The notes beneath the pieces were generated by a model. It did no database searches and had not been told where the DNA came from. It worked only from the letters and a program-made list of their open reading frames with translations. This document shows positions 53,901 through 62,991 of a stretch of DNA of 64,000 bases, piece after piece. Source of the DNA: Symsagittifera roscoffensis (lineage: Eukaryota; Xenacoelomorpha; Acoela; Convolutidae); assembly GCF_963678635.1 (NCBI RefSeq), contig NW_026971645.1, positions 1 to 64,000 of the forward strand, read 5' to 3'. The position numbers and the translations under genes were made by a program. Numbering within the stretch: position 1 is the first letter of the stretch; each line of letters begins with the position of its first letter.

Positions 53901-55113
53901 AGGAAACAAGAAGAGAGAGATGGATGATATGCGACAAGAATACATTAAAGAGAAAGGATACAAAACTTAAGAAGTTAGGGAGTGTGAGTGGTAGGAAAGC
54001 TTTAAAACAAATGAAAAGATTAAAAGTCATCTCTGAACCCATTTTCCTTACAGAAGACTTCTTTCTACAGACTCCCTTTTAGCAAAAATATACGATGGAT
54101 CTATTTTTGGGTACGTTCAGTGCGACTTAGTTGTTCTAGACAAACTGAAATCAAAACTTGCAAATTTTCCTCCAATTTTCAAAAATACCCTGGTTAGAAG
54201 AAACGATAATGGAGATTATATGAAGATTTATGCAATTGAAAACGAAATGTAAAAATATCCTCAAAGAATGCTGATATCTAGTTTCAAGCTAGAAAATGGA
54301 ACAGTTATATCTCCTCTCTTCAATTTTCCAATGAAACTTGGATTGCAGTGCATCAAAATTTACCGTTTGGTTCACTATTCTCCTCAATGAACGGTGATCA
54401 ATGAACGGTTCTTCAAACGATTGAGTATAATTGAAAAAGACTTGAAGAGTTGAAGTTGTTGAAATCAACCATTGAGCGCCGAGAACCCATCATTGTTGGC
54501 TTTTTCATACTTCAGTATTCAAACCTGAGAATGTTGAAACTGTACTATATTTTCTTTGACAAATTCTGTGATGTAAATAAAAATGAGGACTTGGAGATGG
54601 ACACAAATTCATTCTATTAAGCAATTGCTGAAGAAAATTTTTATGACTGTATCCAACCAGATAAGAAAGCTATTTGAGAGAAAATGAGGTAAAATGACTG
54701 CAGAGACTTTTTCAAGGCAGATCCAAATTCTTTATATTCTTCCCTCGAACGTGTTGCGGTACCCATAAAAAGCACGTTAAACGGAAGCCGGAACTTTTTA
54801 GAGAAAAATTTAGATGTACAAAAATGCTCTGTTTGTGTAGCGAGACAAATTGCTGCTATGACTACAAGTCAGATAATTTCAAATTCAGTAGTAAACGTTT
54901 GAACAAACGAGTTATATAAGGTTCTAGCAAAGGTCCCATGTCAAAGTACAGTAGAGTGTTTGATGAAGCAATCAACCTTACATCTAATATAGAGATTTCA
55001 AAACCGTGAACCTTATGGTGGCATTATATGAGCAACCAAAAAAAGGACGTAAAAATTTTTATCCAAAAAGACAAGATCAGGATGATGGAATTCATACAAA
55101 ACTATTGAAATTA
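50953..55113 (+). pseudogene. Polinton protein-primed family-B DNA polymerase, decayed
   Basis: Fragments covering about 1380 codons lie in order. They are: a C2H2 finger at 51136-51201 (CSFCEQEFPS...HRRKEH); the N-terminal region (51368-52029, LCLFRALAMYVNGHNDLESQ); a Cys finger CSRCPKCETFF (52,120-52,155); the exonuclease/terminal-protein region (52668-53258, with VGDVQFLDIMEILGGTTTLD); palm motif A, GIDASQLYHLS, with Asp at 53566-53568; and the region to 53970 with a CDHC...CNYHFCSC cluster. After that come AKIYDGSIFGYVQCDL, RMLISSFKLENGTV, and motif C at 54597-54617, which reads MDTNSFY. The family has DTD there, so the second catalytic Asp is lost. It would replicate the element by protein priming. 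Breaks include many stops (for example 53614-53616 TGA, 53968-53970 TAA, 54618-54620 TAA) and at least four frame changes. Confidence 0.8.
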
Positions 55114-55305
55114 TAAGAACTGATGCAAAGTAAAAAACATTTTACAAGTGAAGCAATGTAATAAACTTTTGTACAATGCAGAATTTTGTTGGCGGTTTAT
55201 TATAAATTTCCGGTAAATTTCAAATACGATGCAGTGATTTATTTTTTCCATTGTAATTTAATTTTATTTTTTCATAAATTCGACTTTTATCGAAGTTTCA
55301 GTAGA
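55114..55305. other. Spacer between polymerase remnant and right inverted repeat
   Basis: Short AT-rich 3' flank of the polymerase gene. It contains ATGTAATAAACTTTTG near 55,156-55,171, an AATAAA on the plus strand in the right place for a polyadenylation signal of the polymerase. Confidence 0.4.
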
Positions 55306-55790
55306 TTTCAGCATAATTTCAGGTAGATGTTTCGAAAAGTAAGATCATCTCTTCAAAAAGTTAGTAGCTCAAATTATAACAAATCTTATCGTGTTTTTAT
55401 GTTTATTTGAAAAATTTTCATTTTTTTTGGTAAAAAATCCAGGTTTTTGCTCAAACAATTTTAGCCTTGACTTACCATCTACCAAAAAACTGATTAAAAG
55501 ACCTTCATTCCACAATCTAAAGGTATATAAATTTTGATATTTACAAATTAGATAATGCGCGCCAAAATTTTTGCAAAAAACTAGACATTTCCAAACAAAA
55601 TTCAAAAAAAATGTTTTTCCCTTCACTTACCATCACACTCAAACCTTATCATTGGTATTCCCTGTCTTAATAGATTGTAGACTCTAGCCCCAAAGTTAAT
55701 ACATAACAAGGAAGACCGGAAATCTATAACGTATTTTAAAACATGGGGTCTTCCATGCTCCGCCCCTGATCAGCTCCAACATTTACTACT
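55306..55790 (-). repeat. Polinton right terminal inverted repeat
   Basis: Inverted partner of 35851-36336, ending ...CATTTACTACT at the element tip. Divergence between arms, about one difference per 10 bases by eye, indicates an old insertion, in contrast to the nearby Ty3/Gypsy element. Confidence 0.88.
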
Positions 55791-55796
55791 TTTGTC
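55791..55796. other. Target-site duplication, right copy (TTTGTC)
   Basis: Identical to 35845-35850 and directly adjacent to the ACTACT end of the right inverted repeat. This confirms that the two repeats belong to one insertion and not to two separate elements. Confidence 0.88.
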
Positions 55797-56720
55797 TTCA
55801 ATTTTTCGTTTCAGAGTATTTTCAATTGGTTTGTTGTGAAAAATTGAGCACTCAATCTCTTTCTAGTCTTATCTAAAAACATCCGTTCTTATATTTGGCT
55901 TTATTTTTTATCAGGTAGAGATACTTTCCTAACCAAATTCCTTTTTTTGAAAAATTTATGAAAATCAGCAACAAATCTTTTTCGAACGATTATCTCTTTT
56001 TTCGAATTTCCTATTATTGGTTGAGTTTTCAGTTTTTTTAGAAAGTGGAAGATTCGGAAGATTCTAGAAGATAATATTAAGATCTTCTTATAAACACATT
56101 AATCTTAACATTAACTCCTAGAAGTTTATAAGAAGATCTTAATATTATCTTCTAATGTTAAGATTCTATCATTTAGATATTAATGAGTAGTGACATCATT
56201 TTGTCTGATGTAAATATTTTACAATTTTCACTGTTCTATGGAAATTAATGTGTATTGACATCATTTTCTCTTGTGAAACTTTTCTACATTTTTCAGTGTT
56301 CTATGGAAGTTAGTTTATGAATAAAACTTTTAATCCTAAACAAATAATTTTGTTAGTTGCTGAAAATTCCGAAAGTCACCTGCTTAGCTCTGTTAAGAAA
56401 CTTGCATCAACCCAGAATCTCCGATCAATTTTTTGCGCTACCTTTTGTTTTTAATGAAGAGTTGTAAATCAAAACCATGTCAAAATTAGTTTTATTCCAG
56501 CTTCAGCATTTTTTAAAACCTAAAATTCTGTAATTTTTAAGACATGTGCAAAAACACACTCAAAAATTTTTGCAAGTTGCAAATTTTGAAATAATTTTTT
56601 GACAAGTCTGCACCTTTTAATTAAATTTTCAATAATTTTTTTTTAAATTCAATAACTTTTAAAAGTAATAATTGTTGTGAATTTTTCACAAATGGGCAAA
56701 AGTTTGACGTTCGTTGAAAA
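55797..56720. other. Flank right of the Polinton, with a long hairpin and a short direct repeat
   Basis: No gene is recognised. It contains a perfect 31-bp inverted repeat (56065-56154) and, directly after it, two diverged ~66-bp direct repeats (56178-56243, 56244-56310) sharing TGACATCATTTT and GTTCTATGGAA. The 56,500-56,720 part resembles the AT-rich GTGCAAAAA-type backbone near 48,300-48,600. Confidence 0.5.
56065..56154. repeat. Perfect 31-bp inverted repeat with 28-base loop
   Basis: The left arm 56065-56095 (TAGAAGATAATATTAAGATC...) is the exact reverse complement of 56124-56154. The loop contains AATCTTAACATTA (56101-56113), which is itself the exact reverse complement of 56154-56166, so two alternative structures compete. 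Possible miniature inverted-repeat element or replication-derived hairpin; no coding content. Confidence 0.85.
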
Positions 56721-56727
56721 ACCTTCT

Positions 56728-58600
56728 AAATATCTGGAGTCCGTCTACTCGGCGTAGTTCTTTCCAACATGCTCAGACAATTTCTCCATCATTGGTATTG
56801 ATCCAAATTGGTTCTCTGTGATGGGTACTTGCGTCATTTGACGTTCGTTGAAAAACCTTCGCATCACTTCCTTCATGTGCCAGACTTGGATTGGGAAATC
56901 CACTCCAGAGACTGTTTCTCGCACTGGATTTCGAATAAAGAATTTCAGAAAAAAAAATTATTAACGGTGCAAGAAAAACTGTAACAATTTCTCTTGTTGC
57001 TAAGATGCTAAGTATTTCATTTTGTTTTTTGAAAAAGGGTTTCAGATTTTTCTACAAAACGCTTGAAGTGTTTCACGTTTTTCTGCAAAATGCATAATGT
57101 GTTCCCATTTTTGTTAAGAAGCAGAAATTCATCAAGTAGTCGTATTTTTTTGAAAATTTTAGTGTTTTCTCCAAGAAATGTGCAAAAAATCATCAAGTTT
57201 CCTGATATATGTGGAACAACTGTTTTGCTAGTTTAACTGGTGTTCTCCTTGTTTTTAAAATTAATTGGTATGTTATGAGCTGAACTACTCATCCATTCCC
57301 ATAGCTAGAAGAGATTTTCAAAAAATAGGATAATTACAAGCAACAATTAATTCCATATTAAAAATCAAGGAGCTATCAATTAACAGAAGAATTCTGGAGG
57401 TTCCCTATAAAACGAAGAGCTTTTTGTGACTCTACTGCTGGTGGTTAATGCGGTGGGATGTTTTGAGGTGTCATTGTTCCAGACAATCGCTCATCTTTGT
57501 CTAATGCGATGGTGTTTCCTCCTAAAATAAAAATGAAGTCATTGACTGTTTGAGACACATATCTGGAGTCCGTCTACTCGGCGTAGTTCTTTCCAACATG
57601 CTCAGACAATTTCTCCATCATTGGTATTGATCCAAATTGGTTCTCTGTGATGGGTACTTGCGTCATTTGACGTTCGATGAAAAACCTTCGCATCACTTCC
57701 TTCATGTGCCAGACTTGGATTGGGATATCCACTCCAGAGACTGTTTCTCGCACTGGATTTCGAATAAAGAATTTCAGAAAAAAAAAATTATTAACGGTGC
57801 AAGAAAAACTGTAACAATTTCTCTTGTTGCTAAGATGCTAAGTATTTCATTTTGTTTTTTGAAAAAGGGTTTCAGATTTTTCTACAAAACGCTTGAAGTG
57901 TTTCACGTTTTTCTGCAAAATGCATAATGTGTTCCCATTTTTGTTAAGAAGCAGAAATTCATCAAGTAGTCGTATGTTTTTGAAAATTTTAGTGTTTTCT
58001 CCAAGAAATGTGCAAAAAATCATCAAGTTTCCTGATATATGTGGAACAACTGTTTTGCTAGTTTAACTGGTGTTCTCCTTGTTTTTAAAATTAATTGGTA
58101 TGTTATGATCTGAACTACTCATCCATTCCCATAGCTAGAAGAGATTTTCAAAAAATAGGATAATTACAAGCAACAATTAATTCCATATTAAAAATCAAGG
58201 AGCAATCAATTAACAGAAGAATTCTGGAGGTTCCCTATAAAACGAAGAGCTTTTTGTGACTCTACTGCTGGTGGTTAATGCGGTGGGATGTTTTGAGGTG
58301 TCATTGTTCCAGACAATCGCTCATCTTTGTCTAATGCGATGGTGTTTCCTCCTAAAATAAAAATGAAGTCATTGACTGTTTGAGACACATATCTGGAGTC
58401 CGTCTACTCGGCGTAGTTCTTTCCAACATGCTCAGACAATTTCTCCATCATTGGTATTGATCCAAATTGGTTCTCTGTGATGGGTACTTGCGTCATTTGA
58501 CGTTCGTTGAAAAATCTTCGCATCACTTCCTTCATGTGCCAGACTTGGATTGGGATATCCACTCCAGAGACTGTTTCTCGCACTTGGATTTGTGATAGAT
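56728..58600. repeat. Tandem array, 830-bp unit, about 2.3 copies, derived from Polinton sequence
   Basis: Unit starts with GATATATGTGGAACAACTG lie at 57204 and 58034, exactly 830 bp apart. A partial copy precedes them (56728-57203). Each unit carries, on the minus strand, a damaged DDFLFPW-type module: words GGAGTCCGTCTACTCGGCGT, ACTTCCTTCATGTGCCAGAC and TCCACTCCAGAGACTGTTTC. Copies are nearly identical, so the amplification is recent. The array lies wholly outside the Polinton's right end. Confidence 0.88.
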
Positions 58601-59958
58601 CAGGTTAGAATTCTATCGTTGAAAATGGCCATCGGTAAAAAATGACCAGGTTAAAAAATGACCATAAATTGAAATTTTGCCGAAATAAGTATTATAAGAA
58701 AGAAAATTAAAAAAGGTAGCAATTCTGCAAAATTTTCCGTCAATTGAATTGATTTTTTTGTAAGTAGATTTTTTTTGATGTTTGAGAAGGTGGTCAAGCT
58801 CTTTGATTTTGATGTAGAGTTGAGAAGAAAGCTTAAAGTTGATGAAGTTTTCATAGCAAATCTCTGCAAACTTTATACTAAACATACCAAACAAAATTTT
58901 TTGAAAGTTTGAAAATCGCTCAAGAAATAGAGGAAAAAATGATCTTTGCTTGAATTTTGACAAACAAGGGTATCGGGTAGGGAATAAATTGGGTCTTTAA
59001 TATTTTATCAAACCATTTTTTGATTGGTTTCAAATTTTCTAGAATACAAAAACTTCTATCTTGTCAGGTGTGATTCAGCCGTAAGCTTGAAGCTTTGATA
59101 ATCATTACTTGATTAAAATTTAAACTCTTTGGTTGAGTAAGTTTCTCTAAAAATACCGTTACTTAGTCGGATAACTATATCGAGTTGAGCGCTTGTCAAC
59201 ATTTTCTGGTGGACACAGAAATTGAAAAAGGAAAACTAAGATATTTAACTTCAAATGTCCCAGTTAGATACTGAAGTGATCAAAGAAAAGCTGAATGAAG
59301 TTTACAATGAGCTGGATTCCGCTGTAAAATTAATATTATTCTTGGATTTGTACTACGAGATAATATCATCCTTATTACGCTCGAGTAAACAATACTCTGT
59401 TTGAAAAGTCGCATTTACTCTGTACAAAAGCTGATTCGATTACAAAGAAACGACTGCTGCGAAAAAAAAATTACTTTTTATCAGTTCTGCTCAGTAGCTT
59501 GCGACTCTTGAATCAGCTTTTTTGGAAAAGATTCGAAAAGTTCGGAACTCAAAGTATGAGACTGATTTGTTAAAAAACGTTGGTTGTTTCATTGATAGTT
59601 ATAGATTTTTAAATAGTGAGGGTGCCATTTTTTGTATTAACAATTGATTATTTGCTTATAAAATTCTTGTCAAAATTGATTTTTCATTCAAATCAAAAGT
59701 TTTTTCAACGATTCAAATTTGTAGTTTTTAACAGGTGTGAAAAAATTACCCCGGAGTTTTTTTGGAAGATGCAAATTTTGGTTTGATTTTTTCAAGAAGT
59801 ATGCAAAAATTTAATTAAATTTTTTACTTGATGCAAAAGTCATTTTTGTTTTTTTAACAAGTGTGCAAAAATTTTCATAAAAATTTTGTGTAAGTTGCAA
59901 GTTTTGTTTGTCGTTCTTTAGAATATAAATGCAAAATTGTAATTTCTTTTTTCTTATG
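58034..59958. repeat. Segmental duplicate of the Polinton interior 46686-48624
   Basis: About 1.92 kb is near-identical to the interior segment, including the same fusion of the PolB N-terminal piece with the small basic gene's end (about 59,400-59,650). It leads directly into the BEL element at 59960. Open frames 58613-58963 and 58651-58869 (minus) equal those at 47,265-47,616 apart from a one-base difference in an A-run, and are not genes. Confidence 0.88.
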
Positions 59959-59959
59959 C

Positions 59960-60250
59960 TGTGCCGCACTCTCGTGTATCTTGTAAGACCTTACAAAAAC
60001 CTGCTTCAATATCTGTAAATCATCGGCAATTCAACAGATAATATATAGAATAAGTAATATCGGTTAGACATTTTTCGGTTAACATTTTTAGCAATACGGT
60101 TTCCAACAACCTCGAAAATCTATAAACCTTTTGATGGCAAACTGACCTTAATGGGACAAACCAGTAGTTTTTAAGGCCTTTTGTCTAAGAAAATCTAATT
60201 TTAGCTTTTTCACTTTTGCGCTATAATGATGTCATTAATTTAAGACAAAA
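59960..60250 (-). repeat. Probable BEL/Pao 3' LTR (inner boundary uncertain)
   Basis: The outer end starts TGTGCCGCACTCTCGTG on the plus strand and is shared with the fragment at 46246. The pol stop codon (TAA on the minus strand) is at 60251-60253. A CA at 60246-60247 could be the inner end, giving about 288 bp, but no clear polypurine tract is seen, so the length is an estimate. Confidence 0.55.
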
Positions 60251-60694
60251 TTAAGCGCAAACATCTTCCGCGCCCAAAGGAGCGAAAATGGGTGCGAGTT
60301 TTACGGCCGGTCGAGTTAGCTCCCCAGAGCGGGTGGTAACTACGGCGGATCGGGCTATGTTGTCTTTTCCGTAATTAAGGGTTTTTATACGAGCCAGAGG
60401 AGAGGGTCCCCTTGGGCTGCGTTCGTCAACAATCCACACTAAATCCCCTGTTCTGAAAATAACGTCACTATCGGAGTGCCACTTACTGCGTTTATTCAGC
60501 GCTGGCACATAATCTCGCAGCCAACGACTCCAAATTGCGTCGGCGTAGCTTTGCGCTCGGATATATTGCTTTCGATGGTCGAAAAGCTCCTGGAAAGAGA
60601 AAGAAGGAAAGCTAGTACCATTTGGGCCTAACAAAAAATGATTAGGAGTTAACACCTCGAAACCATCTGGACTTGCACTTACTGATGTTATAGG
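60251..60694 (-). pseudogene. BEL/Pao pol C-terminal domain
   Basis: The same frame as the end of the integrase continues past the in-frame TGA. It has LTPNHFLLGPNGTSFPSF, YADAIWSRWLRDYVPALNKR and DLVWIVDERSPRGPSPLARI, the conserved tail of BEL/Pao integrases that follows the catalytic core. The natural stop is TAA at 60251-60253. The last ~145 bp are duplicated in the 46246-46686 fragment. Confidence 0.8.
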
Positions 60695-61292
60695 TCAAGC
60701 GTTCAGTGATTGTTCTACAAGACAAAAGGTTGTTTCGAGGACTTCGGGAGTGAGCTTTCTACTTCCTATTATTGCGTAGAATACCTTTTTACAACACCGA
60801 ACGAGACGTTCCCAAGAACCACCGTGATGCGGGGCTGCCGGGGGGTTAAATTTCCACTTAATACCCTTTTTCGCCAGCTCTGGGGGGTGCATGTTCGTTC
60901 CACGACTGAATACAATTTAAGAGTTCTTTCTCGGCTCCCACAAAATTGGTGCCGTTATCAAACCAAATGACTGATGGAGTGCCGTGACGGGCAATGAATC
61001 TTTCGATTCCCATTACACACGAACTCGTGTCCATGGATGAGACAATCTCAATATGTACAGCTCTGGTGGCCATACATGCAAAAAGGAAGCACCATCGTTT
61101 TTCAGAACTCCTCCTGATTGAGACGTAAATTGGTCCAAAGTAATCAACGCCACAGTTTGTGAAGGGAGGCTGGCGGTAACCAAGCCTTTCAACTGGAAGC
61201 TCTGCCATCATAGGGGTGACAGTTTTGGCTTTGCGCTTCCTACATATAAGACAGTGGACTTCAATGGACTTTAATAAAGAGCGAAGGCTCAA
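60695..61292 (-). pseudogene. BEL/Pao integrase core
   Basis: The C-x2-C of the zinc domain (HCLICRKRKAKT) is followed by the core. The first Asp is in NCGVDYFGPIYV and the second in VIWFDNGTNFVGAEKEL. After a frame change at a G-run near 60,880-60,886 the Glu appears in APHHGGSWERLVRC. The catalytic triad is intact but split over two frames (60858-61292 and 60695-60892). The second frame stops at TGA 60695-60697. Confidence 0.8.
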
Positions 61293-61780
61293 GATTGCGA
61301 ACTCTAAGTGAATTACAGCTCGCAGGTAGTTCTAAGAACTGGTGCTGATAGCGATAATGAATATCACTTACGAACAATTTCACCAGAGAATGCCTTCCAT
61401 CAAGGATTATGGGGTGTTTTGTGTCATATTCACTTTCAACTAGGCGACGAATTCGCCCAGTTGAACGAATGAGGAACGCAGGACCCATAAACGGTGCATA
61501 TTGTGCAATACGACTAGACTTTTTGACGGTTTTGTTGCAGGACAGGAGTAAATATTCCGCTTCAAAAGATTCCTTTTGGGAAATCAACAAAAGTCGTTGT
61601 TTGGCGGTTTCTAATTCAACCGGATTGGTTATTTCCTTGACTTTAGTGCGGTAGTGCTGGTGTTTCGGACTAAGTCTGAGCATGAAGGCAACCACTCGCT
61701 GGAGTTTACGAAACGAGCTGAATTTTTCCCATGCAAATAAAATGGGTTGTTTTTGTTTTTGTGCAACGTTTGAAAAAAAT
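61261..61780 (-). pseudogene. BEL/Pao pol: linker and integrase zinc-binding start
   Basis: The frame starts within FFSNVAQKQKQPILFAWEKF and leads to HPIILDGRHSLVKLFVSDIH followed by YRYQH, which supply the histidines of the integrase zinc domain. It ends at a stop (61261) because of a frame change near 61,290. The next piece contributes HCLIC, the two cysteines. Confidence 0.7.
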
Positions 61781-62340
61781 AGAGGCCTGCTGTAAACCTT
61801 CATTAAGGTCACAAGCGGGACCAGCCAGGCAGATTTTCTTATGTATTTCTAAGCTCGGCTTGAAAGGCCACTCGCCAATTTTCAGCAGACTTGGCCCGTT
61901 CACCCAGCTGCTTGTTTTTAAGGACTCCGCTGAGATACCTCTGGTTCCCGTATCAGCAGGGTTGTCTCCACTTAAGACAGGAAACCACTGGTCTACGGTC
62001 GTACTTTCTAGAATCTCTCCAATCCGGTTTGCCCCGAACGTGGGTTGCTTACTACCTGAGTTTAACCACTGGAGCACAGTGGTGCTGTCAGTCCACATGA
62101 ACGTGTTTGACACAGGAATGGTTAGAGCTTTGAGGACATCTTCCTTCAAGCGGGTAGCGAGTAACGCGGCCTGCAGTTCAAGCTTCGGGATGAAAAGCGC
62201 TTTCATGGGCGCGACTCTTGCTTTTCCAAAGACGAAGGCAACTTGTGTTTCTATTGAAGTTTTCACACGGGCGCAAAGAAAAGCTACAGCACAAAAAACT
62301 TCTTCTGAGCTGTCACCGAATATGTGTAACTCAACCCAAT
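61706..62340 (-). pseudogene. BEL/Pao pol: RNase H region
   Basis: The frame holds VELHIFGDSSEEVFCAVAFL (first Asp), PKLELQAALLATRL (Glu) and FMWTDSTTVLQWLNSG (second Asp), giving the RNase H catalytic triad of BEL elements. SGDNPADTGTRGIS follows. It terminates out of frame at 61706 after passing a T7 homopolymer (61773-61779 as A on the plus strand), where the true frame switches to the next piece. Confidence 0.8.
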
Positions 62341-62991
62341 CGACTGGTGCGCTTTATACTCATTTTCCCTAGAGATGGCAAACCAGAGTGCCAGGCAGAA
62401 AATTTTGTCTTGATATCAACGGGTAGCTCATCATCCCATTGTTGGCCATGAATGCGCCAGATTTCTTTCAACAATAATCGCGCTCTTACGGTATAGGGCG
62501 CTACGAGACCTATGGGGTCGAAAACGGAAGAAACAAAACTTAACACTGTTCGCTGTGTTATCGAATTTTTAAGTTCACGATTGACACCACGGCTTACGAC
62601 CAAAGTGTCGTCGATATAGTCCCATTTCAGACCAAGAACATGAGAAGAATTATCCCTACAAGTTACAACATTTTTACTTTCCTGTTGCGGCGCGCTTTGG
62701 GGCGGGCTTAACTCTTTATTAATTTTAGTTACATTACATATGAACTTAGTTAATTTAAAACCACCTAGAGCTAACAGAGTAATCAACTCTTGACTCATTT
62801 TAAATGCAACATCAGGGTCCTCAAAGGAGTATAGGTAGTCGTCCATATAAAATTTCTCTAGAACTGCGGACGCCTCATCAGGGAACATCGCCTGATTATC
62901 TATTGCAGTCCGTTGCAATGCATAATTTGCACACGTTGGCAAATATCTCGCTCCAAAGATATGTCTGGTGTACATACGTATGTCTGGTGTA
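62331..62991 (-). pseudogene. BEL/Pao pol: RT C-terminal half
   Basis: This is the shifted-frame continuation, with YTRHIFGARYLPTCANYALQ, the catalytic box FYMDDYLYSFED and SFVSSVFDPIGLVAPYTVRA. It ends in a stop at 62331-62333 a few codons after another frame change near 62,345-62,370. The upstream extension of this frame to 63137 overlaps the previous piece and is not coding there. Confidence 0.8.

Larger units (their letters stand above)
35851..55790. mobile_element. Maverick/Polinton DNA transposon, about 19.9 kb, with terminal inverted repeats and 6-bp target duplication; all genes decayed
   Basis: Both ends read inward as AGTAGTARATGTTGGAGCTG, and the inverted similarity runs for about 485 bp. 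Six identical bases TTTGTC flank the element on each side, matching the 6-bp duplication and the AG...CT termini typical of Polintons. Inside are remnants of the characteristic gene set. On the minus strand: adenovirus-type cysteine protease, major capsid protein, minor capsid protein, retroviral-type integrase and packaging ATPase. On the plus strand: protein-primed DNA polymerase B. Several unknown genes complete it. Every recognisable gene carries stops and frameshifts. A 2.4-kb segment in the middle (46246-48624) looks like a secondary insertion or recombination product containing BEL/Pao DNA. Confidence 0.92.

Noticed and set aside
61731-62372. 213-codon plus-strand frame as a possible host gene
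   Set aside because: It is antisense to the BEL RNase H region, whose minus-strand frame has all the expected catalytic motifs.
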